From Carya illinoinensis (taxonomy: Eukaryota; Streptophyta; Magnoliopsida; Fagales; Juglandaceae), in NCBI RefSeq assembly GCF_018687715.1, contig NC_056752.1, forward strand, positions 4,092,001 to 4,156,000: 64,000 nt of DNA, written 5' to 3'. A program made the translations under genes and the position numbers. The notes below the pieces were generated by a model. That model was not told where the DNA came from, searched no databases, and worked only from the letters and a program-made list of their open reading frames with translations. Positions 57,094 to 64,000 of the stretch are shown in pieces. Numbering within the stretch: position 1 is the stretch's first letter; each line of letters starts with the position of its first letter.

Positions 57094-58440
57094 ATGGAAG
57101 ACTTGGAGGAAAAATGGAAGGACCTGAAGCTAAGAGACGAGGAAAAAATGGTGATAGAGATTGATGAAGAGGTACCGAGTGATTTGTTGATAAAAGAACA
57201 GAGGACTCTACTCGAGAAATTCTGCTCAAATCGGTTGATTAGCAAGGAGGTGGTGGAAAACACATTGGCCAAAGTCTGGAGAATCAGCAAGCAAGCTCAG
57301 TTCACTGAGGTGAGTCCCAATATCTTTGCTATTGTGTTAGACAATATTGCTAATAAACAGAAGGTTTGGTCAGGCCGACCATGGCTGTTTGATAATCAGT
57401 TATTAGTATTAAAGGAATTTGATGGTTTTACGCCATTAAAACAAGTGAACTTCAACTCTGAAAGTTTTTGGGTAAGGTTTCATAACTTGCCGCTGTCTTG
57501 TATGATGGAAGTACGTGGAGAACAGATTGGAAGCACAGTGGGTAGAGTGGAAAGAGTGGATGTGCAGGAAGATGGTAGTGGTTGGGGGAAGTTCTTGAGG
57601 GTTCAGATTCACATAGATCTTAACCAACCCCTAACAAGAGGGAGAACTCTGATGGTTAAAGGCAAAGACATATGGATTCCCTTTAGCTATGAAAAAATGC
57701 CTAGAATATGCTTCTTGTGTGGTTGTATAAAGCATGGGCAAGATGAGTGTAAAGAAGGGGGAAGTCAGGCTGGGGGTGATAATCAGTATGGCCAGTGGTT
57801 GAGGGCTACGCAGGTTTACAGAAATAACTTCTTTATGAATGTACCAAAGAGAAGTGAAGAGGGGAATAAGTGGTGGAAGGAGAAGGAGTACAGGCATCAA
57901 GGTGAAGGAAGTAGGGGAAGTAACAAAGAAGAGGGATGTAGGGATGGGGAAGGAAGTATTGAAGGAATGGGGAATAATGGGAAGGAACAGGAGAGTGTGA
58001 CTAAGGGGAGTGAAAAAACAAAGGAGGGGGAGGATGGGGTAGATTTAGACATGGGCAGTGATGTTGAGGGGGGAAATGAAAAGGAAACAATAGCTATTGA
58101 TTTGAATGACAAAGAAGAAAAGATGGAGAATGGGTTACAGGAAGTTGAAGTTCAGCTAGAGATTATGGGGAAGAAGATGGATAGTGAACTGTGGAATAAG
58201 GAAGAGGGTGAAAGGGTAAAGAGAAGCAAGAAAGGAAAAATAGGTGTATGGAAGAGGAGGGCCCGAGAAAAACACAAAACAGAAAGACCACTTATAAAGG
58301 AAAAAACAAAAAAAAAAAAAGAGAGGAGTGGGAGAGGAAAAAGGTGGGGGTGCTAATAACAAAGGGAAGTGGAGTGGCATAATTGAAGTTCCTATTGTAA
58401 TGGCGGAGGCTGAGATTCAGCCCCGCCAACCATTATGGTT
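57094..58440 (+). pseudogene. LINE ORF1 with DUF4283 and CCHC knuckle
   Basis: ATG 57094 (MEDLEEKWKDLKL) opens an ORF to 58356. DUF4283 features are GRPWLFDNQLLVL and FWVRFHNLPL (residues about 80-140). A zinc knuckle CFLCGCIKHGQDEC follows at about residues 205-218. The rest is a Lys/Glu-rich tail. In the A-run near 58307-58320 the frame is lost; the next frame continues through 'KGKWSGIIEVPIV' and 'AEIQPRQP' to about 58440, which is how such ORF1s usually end. The frameshift is inference from that continuation. The product would bind LINE RNA. Confidence 0.8.
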
Positions 58441-61400
58441 GGAACTGCTGAGGATTGAGGAATCCTTGGACAGTTCAAGATCTCTGCTCTATGACAGAGA
58501 GAAATAAGCCCAACTTAGTTTTCATCATGGAAACTAAGCTTAGATATATGAAAAGTGAAAGCATAAAGAGAAGGATAGGCAGTGAAGGGTGTTTTACAGT
58601 TGAGGCAGTGGGAAAAGGGGGTGGTTTAATTCTGTTATGGGACTCAAGTCTGAATCTGGAAATTGTAAACTACTCACAAGGGCACATTAGTGCTTGGGTG
58701 ATGGAGGAGGCGGCGAGTAAATGGCTACTTATATGCTTCTATGGGGCACCTGAAACTACAAAAAGAAAAGATACATGGTCAATGCTTAAAAGTTTGAAAC
58801 CAAAGGGTGATGAGGGGTGGATGATAGTAGGGGACTTTAATGAAATATTGACAGAAGATGAGAAGTGGGGAGGGAAGGCTAGGCCCGAGAGCCAAATGGA
58901 GCTGTTTAGAGAAGTGATGAGCGAGAGTGATTTGCAGGATTTGGGATGGAGGGGAGAAAAGTTCACGAGGAGTAATTCACATACTGATTCAACCTTTACA
59001 AAAGAAAGATTGGATAGAGCTGTGGCAAACTCCAAATGGATGGAAATGTACAATGAGGCCTGGGTGGATGTGTTGGTGGCCAGAACCTCGGATCATAAGC
59101 CACTACTAGTCCACTTGATTAAACAAGATAAAAGGGGAGACACTCAAGGTAGGCAGAAGGCAAAAAACTTTAAATATGAGGCAAGTTGGGCTTTAGAGGA
59201 TGAATGTGAGATGGTGTTAAGAAGAGCATGGGGTAATAATGGATCACTGAATCAAAATGTCATAGGCTTGCTGAATAATAGTAAAAGGGCCTTCCAGGTC
59301 TGGAGCAAGATGAAGAAACAGAGGAATGGGAAAGAAGTGGAAGAAAAAACAAAGCTTTTACAGAGACTACAAGCTGAGGAAAGCAGTGAAAATGTGGAGG
59401 AGATCAGGAAACTAACTACAGAACTGCATGCCTTGCTAGAAAAAGAGGATCTCTGGTGGAAACAAAGGGCAAAAACAAACTGGTACAAGCATGGAGATAG
59501 AAATACAAAGTATTTCCATGCTTGTGCAAATCAAAGGAGGAAAAGAAACTTTATTAACGAAGTGGAAGATGATAACAACAATATGGCTTGTGGATACATT
59601 CAGGTGGAAGAAGCTTTCAGGAAGTATTTTGGCAATGTTTTTCAGTCTACACAGCCAAGCAAGGCTGAAATTGAAGCTTGCCTGGTGGGTATGGACAGAA
59701 GAGTTACTGAGGGGATGAATGAGAGGTTGACAAGAAGGTTCACAGTAGTAGAAGTGGAGAAAGCAGTGAAACAGATGGCACCTTTGAAAGCACCAGGCCC
59801 AGATGGGTTTGGACTGTGCTTTTATTGGGCCTGGTGCTTTTATCAAAACCACTGGGGTATAGTATCAAAAGAAGTTATCAAAGCAGCCTTGGCAATCATG
59901 AATGGTAGCCCTTTGGACCCTAACCTCAACTATACCTATCTTGCTTTGATCCCCAAGACAAAATCCCCTAGAAAAGTGCAGAGTACAGACCTATCAGTCT
60001 GTGCAATGTCTTGTACAAGATAGTTTCTAAAACCATCATAAACAGGTTCAAAGGTGCCCTAGCTGAGATAATTTCTCCAAAACAAAGTGCCTTTCTGCCG
60101 GGTAGACTGATTAATGACAATATTATGGTGGCCTACGAACTTCTACACTCAATGAGAAATAGAAAGAAGGAGAAAGTGGGAAGCATGGCTATGAAGCTAG
60201 ACATGTCAAAGGCTTATGATCGAGTTGAATGGCAGTTTTTGGAGGCTGTGTTGTTTAAGCTTGGGTTCTGCACTCAATGGGTGGATTTAGTGATGAAGTG
60301 TGTTAAAACAGCTTCATATTCTGTGCTAATCAATGGTACTCCTGGTAAAAAATTTTGGCCTTCAAGAGGGTTGAGACAAGGGGATCCTTTGTCACCCTAT
60401 CTGTTCATTGTTTGTGCTGAGGGATTAAGTAGTCTATTGGATTATTATGAGAAGAGGCAAATGATAAAAAGGGTGCAAGTGGCTCGAGGAGGGACAAGCA
60501 TCAATCATCTGCTTTTTGCAGATGATTGCATCTTATTTGGCAGGACAAAAATTGAAGAATGGAGGAGAATTCAAAGGGCTCTGCAAGTATATGAAAAGGC
60601 ATCAGGGCAATTTCTTAATAAAGAAAAAACTGCAGTTTTTTTCAGCAAAAACTCTCATCCTGTTGACAAACAAGCTATAAAGGAAGCTGGCCAGAATTTA
60701 GTGTGTGGCATATATGAAAAATACTTAGGCCTTCCTGCTATTGTAGGAAGGTCCAAGTTTAACACTTTCAGAAGTTTAAAGGAAAGGATTTGGCAGAAAA
60801 TAGTTAGCTGGAAAAATAAGTTTCTATCCCAAGTTGGGAAAGAGGTCCTTATTAAAGCTGTCCTGCAATCCATCCCAACTTACACCATGGGGGGTTTTTA
60901 AACTCCCGAGTAGACTGTGCAAGGATATTAATGGGATGTTTTCTAAGTTCTGGTGGGGAAAATAGCAGGAGGAAAGAGGAATGATATGGAGGAACTGGGA
61001 AAGGCTGAGTGTGCAGAAAGGAAGAGGGGGTATGGGCTTTAGGGACTTGGAAAGCTTTAACACAGCTCTCCTTGCTAAACAAGAATGGAGGATTCTAAAG
61101 TATCCCCTTAACCTGGCAACAGTAATTTTCAGAGAGAAATATTTCAGAAAAGAGAGTTTTATGGAGGCAAAGTTGGGATCACAACCATCCCTAATATGGA
61201 GAAGCATATGGTCAGCCAGAAACCTTTTGAAAGAAGGATTGAGATGGAGAGTAGGGGATGGGAAGGAGATTAAAATATGGGGATCAAAGTGGGTGCCAAG
61301 TCCTATCTCTTATGCTGTTCAATCCCCAGTGAAGTTATTGAAAGAAGATGCTAAAGTTGAGGAGCTGATTAATGTGCAGAAAGGTGAATGGGATGAAGCC

Positions 61401-62584
61401 AAGATTCGAGCAATTTTTGTACCAGAGGAAGCTGAAAAAATACTTAGTGTACCTTTGAGCAGTAGAGGAACAAAGGATAAGCTGATTTGGGGTCCATCTA
61501 AAAAAGGAATTTTCTCAATTAGAAGTGCTTATTTCTTACTTCTGGAACTAAGGGAAAGGAATCAAGGAGAATGTTCAGTAGAAGAGAGGAATGATGATAG
61601 GTGGAACAAAATTTGGGAGCTGAAGGTACCAGGGGTGACAAAACTATTCATATGGAGAGCTGCAAATAATTTGCTACCCACAAAAGAAAATCTGTATAAG
61701 AGGAAGGTTATTGAAGAAAAAAGCTGTCTTATGTGTGAGGTAGAAGAAGAAACAATTATGCATGTGTTATGGGAGTGCCCAGCAGCAAACAACCTGTGGG
61801 GAAATGATGAAAGTTGTGTTAAAAAGTGGGCCAGATCTGAGTCGAATTTTATGTCTCTTTGGGAGAAACTCATGGACAGACTACATAAGAACCAGTTGGA
61901 GGAGATGACAGTTTTATTGAGAAAAGTGTGGCTGAGGAGAAATGACTGGATTTTTGAAAAGAGAATGGCTTGTCCAAAGAATTCATTTAGTGCTACAAAA
62001 GCAGCTCTACATGAATTTCGTGACTCACAAGTGACTTTAACTTAAAGAGGTGTAGTGCAGAAAACAAACACAGCAATGGTAAGATGGGAGAGACCAGAAA
62101 GGGGATATGTAAAGGTTAATTAGGATGCATCTATGGATCTGAAGGGGAAGAGAATGGGAATAGGGATTATGATAAGGGATGAACAAGGTGAGGCTATGGT
62201 AACAGTGTGTGATCAAAAGCCTAATGTGATCGAAGTAGCAGTAGCAGAAAGCATAGCACTGAGAAAAGCAGTAGAGATATGTGCAGATATCTTAACATAC
62301 AAAGGGCCATTTTTGAAGGGGATGCAAAGATAGTGATTCTTGCTGTGAATGGAGATGAGGATGCTTGTTTCACTTTTAGTCCTATAGTGGAAGACATTAG
62401 ATTTTATTTCAGTAACAGACCAAATTGGTCTATACAGTTTATACCTAGAGCCAAGAATACGGTAGCACATAGTTTAGCAAAAAAAGCTATAGTTATGGAG
62501 AAAGAAAGAGTATGGATTGAGGAGATCCCAGACTTTATTGTGAGAGTTTTAAATAGTGACAAAGATGTAATTCAGAAAGTTTAA
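58425..62584 (+). pseudogene. LINE ORF2: endonuclease, reverse transcriptase, zf-RVT, RNase H; multiply broken
   Basis: The start region reads W-N-C-stop-G-L; the TGA at 58449-58451 fits CGA to TGA at the WNCRGL motif. Endonuclease landmarks: METKL, GDFNE, SDHKPL. Reverse transcriptase: APGPDGF, a frameshift near 59975, 'LPGRLINDN', LRQGDPLSP and LLFADD. A second frameshift (extra G in ATGGGGGG near 60893) and TAG at 60963-60965 follow. Then zf-RVT (about 61500-61810, LMCEVEEET), TAA 62043, TAG 62121 (W expected in VNWDA) and a frameshift near 62290 inside RNase H. RNase H retains AVAESIALR and the C-terminal 'NTVAHSLA'. No active product is possible. Confidence 0.87.
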
Positions 62585-62634
62585 TGAAAGGTTACAGAGG
62601 TTCATTTAAAAAAAATAAATATAAAATACTATTA

Positions 62635-62987
62635 AAATTGTGATATATCAATTGATGCGATTTGAGATGACAATTTAAACCGAAAAACAAGAAATCCAAA
62701 AATTAACATAATGAAACTTTTCCGATCTAAGTTCCCGGCCAACAATATATTTACTCCTACTTAATTTGTAGATCAAGATGATACCACTTCTAAATTTCTA
62801 ATTCAAATACTTAATTGAAATTTCAAATAAATAAAACAACATTAACAAACAGTACTTGAATTTTAACCAGCTAGCTCATGCATTGTTCTGTTCTTTATTC
62901 ATAGTTACTGAGACATAATATCCATGCGGTGTACAATGTAATGCAATAATTCTGATCAAGTGCCTGCTAGAGGATTGATCATGAGCT
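62635..62987. other. Spacer and 3' flank of ESF1-like gene
   Basis: AT-rich sequence with no gene. The part nearest 62987 is probably the 3' UTR of the minus-strand peptide gene. Confidence 0.45.
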
Positions 62988-63508
62988 TTAAAGGGGTGGG
63001 AGGCCTTTTGTAGAGACAGGTTTAGGACAACTTTTTTCACAGGTTGGTTGATCGGTCCAGCAGCTTTGTTCGAACATGCAGCACCAACAGGTCTTGTCAT
63101 CCGTACACTCTGATCTGCGGCAGATTGGAATATTTAATTTGCTTCCTTTAATCGCGTCATGATCTCTTGCATGAACTGCATCAGCAACATCAATTTTCCC
63201 AGCACTATTGTTTTGAGTATCATTGGTTTGGTTTCCCGTTGCTGTTTAATTCGAGCAGATTAATGGCCGGCCAACATGTTCGAAACAATTCAATGACATA
63301 AATAAAAAGTAATTAAATAAGTTGTGATTTGATAAAATATTTAAAATATCTATATATGTATATGTGTGTGTGTGTGTGCAGAACAACGTGATAAACTTTG
63401 TCTTGAAAGTTCAGAAGGATAGACGTCCACACCTTCATGAAGAGCAAAGAGGGCAGCAAACACCAACGAAAGCATAGCCAAACGAAAAACAATGGCTTTT
63501 GTGGCCAT
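62988..63508 (-). CDS. Secreted cysteine-rich peptide, EMBRYO SURROUNDING FACTOR 1-like (two exons)
   Basis: Exon 1 starts at ATG 63508 with a signal peptide (MATKAIVFRLAMLSLVFAAL). Exon 2 is 63241-62988, preceded by an AAACAG acceptor, and ends at TAA. Two phase-1 donors fit: after CATGAAG (63433, GAAG|GTGTGG) or after TTATCAC (63388). Products are 109 or 124 aa. The mature part is acidic and Asn-rich, then has eight cysteines spaced C-x4-C-x5-C-x-C-C-x5-C-x6-C-x3-C. The C-W-C-C core resembles the ESF1/MEG peptide family, which signals from the seed endosperm or maternal tissue to the embryo; family recognition is by pattern. An in-frame ATG at 63565 is rejected because it would put 19 non-hydrophobic residues before the signal peptide. 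Confidence 0.72.
63365..63379. repeat. GT microsatellite in the peptide-gene intron
   Basis: (GT)7 lies inside the intron of the ESF1-like gene. Confidence 0.8.
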
Positions 63509-63580
63509 GATTCTTGAATATTCAAGGAATTCAGGTGGTAAGTAATTATCGTATTCGATGTTCATGAGAATCAGGAAGTC

Positions 63581-63584
<4 letters not shown>

Positions 63585-63629
<45 letters not shown>

Positions 63630-63640
63630 ATCTATCTATT
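63585..63640. repeat. (TA)n and (TCTA)n microsatellite upstream of ESF1-like gene
   Basis: About 43 bp of alternating TA (63585-63627) then TCTA repeats to 63640. It begins about 77 bp upstream of the minus-strand ATG, so its length could affect the core promoter; the TATA box may be embedded in it. Confidence 0.85.
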
Positions 63641-64000
63641 ACTTTATATATATTTTAACATCTGAGATGGCATCCAACCGTATTAATTGGAAAAAAATTT
63701 GCCCCACATCATATACCGCTTTACACGATACAACATTCCCAACCGGTACCGATTTATTCCCATAATTTGATAGAAATTTTAAGAATTTATTTAAAATCAT
63801 GTCTATATCCGGATTTTCATTTTGGAAAAAGTATTTATGAAATGTATAGTGATTCTCCATATTTGAAGAACTATTATACATTTTCATATTATTTTTTATT
63901 AATATTTTATTCTAATTATCTACACTTTCTATTATATTTATCTACTTCTAATCATCTACACTTTCTATTATACTCATATTTATTATAGTTTTAAATAATA
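63641..64000. other. AT-rich end of window
   Basis: No gene is seen. A small internal repeat CTAATTATCTACACTTTCTATTATA / CTAATCATCTACACTTTCTATTATA-like occurs at about 63910-63975. Confidence 0.45.

Larger units (their letters stand above)
56875..62617 (+). mobile_element. Full-length L1-like LINE with DUF4283-type ORF1 and RNase H, decayed
   Basis: A perfect 17-bp direct repeat AATATAAAATACTATTA lies at 56858-56874 and 62618-62634, directly after a short A tail (62608-62617). The 5.7-kb body has a G-rich 5' UTR, ORF1, ORF2 and a C-terminal RNase H block in the plus orientation. It has at least three frameshifts and several nonsense codons in ORF2, and a frameshift near the end of ORF1. It belongs to a different LINE family from the 45.8-51.2 kb element. 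Confidence 0.92.

Noticed and set aside
63509..63565. Upstream in-frame ATG of the ESF1-like gene
   Set aside because: It would displace the signal peptide from the N-terminus; the related exon at 56201 starts at the position equivalent to 63508.

Overview
The window is nuclear DNA of a woody eudicot. Genes have GT-AG introns, intergenic DNA is very AT-rich, and Ty1/Copia, LINE and MITE insertions are dense. A dispersed Tourist-like MITE family and the look of the genes suggest Fagales, perhaps walnut/pecan-type Juglandaceae; that placement is inference.

Layout. 0-1.1 kb: 3' part of a WD40 gene of JINGUBANG type. 1.6-2.3 kb: hAT-like MITE. 3.25-7.7 kb: decayed Copia element on the minus strand with both LTRs, a primer-binding site and near-matching target duplications. 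10.7-18.2 kb: complete eight-exon gene for an extra-large G protein (XLG1-like, 976 aa), with a SINE and a Tourist MITE in its introns. 18.7-22.5 kb: MITE-rich spacer including a 631-bp foldback. 23.0 kb: small unidentified gene, followed by another hAT-like MITE. 25.3-27.2 kb: five-exon minus-strand gene for a 179-aa charged protein, assembled here by splice phase. 26.8-37.4 kb: a segment covering the 5' half and upstream DNA of that gene occurs three times (A, B, C). A Copia fragment, itself split by a CCGGACC-rich hAT MITE, lies between A and B. An LTR element with an antisense ORF lies between B and C. 41.4-45.05 kb: complete three-exon receptor kinase (WAKL14-like, 707 aa). 45.8-51.2 kb: nearly intact L1-like LINE whose ORF1 and ORF2 overlap as ATGA. 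52.8-54.5 kb: non-coding polyadenylated retroposon with a perfect 15-bp target duplication. 55.6-56.2 and 63.0-63.5 kb: two two-exon genes for secreted cysteine-rich peptides, one defensin-like and one resembling EMBRYO SURROUNDING FACTOR 1. Between them lies a second, heavily mutated LINE with a perfect 17-bp target duplication.

How the parts relate. The host genes look functionally separate: a WD40 scaffold, a G-protein signalling subunit, a cell-wall/plasma-membrane receptor kinase, a probable nuclear protein and secreted peptides. The most notable observation is that the two cysteine-rich peptide genes share a clearly related signal-peptide exon but have different eight-cysteine mature domains. 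Retroelements of several ages make up most of the rest and explain most of the broken coding sequence.
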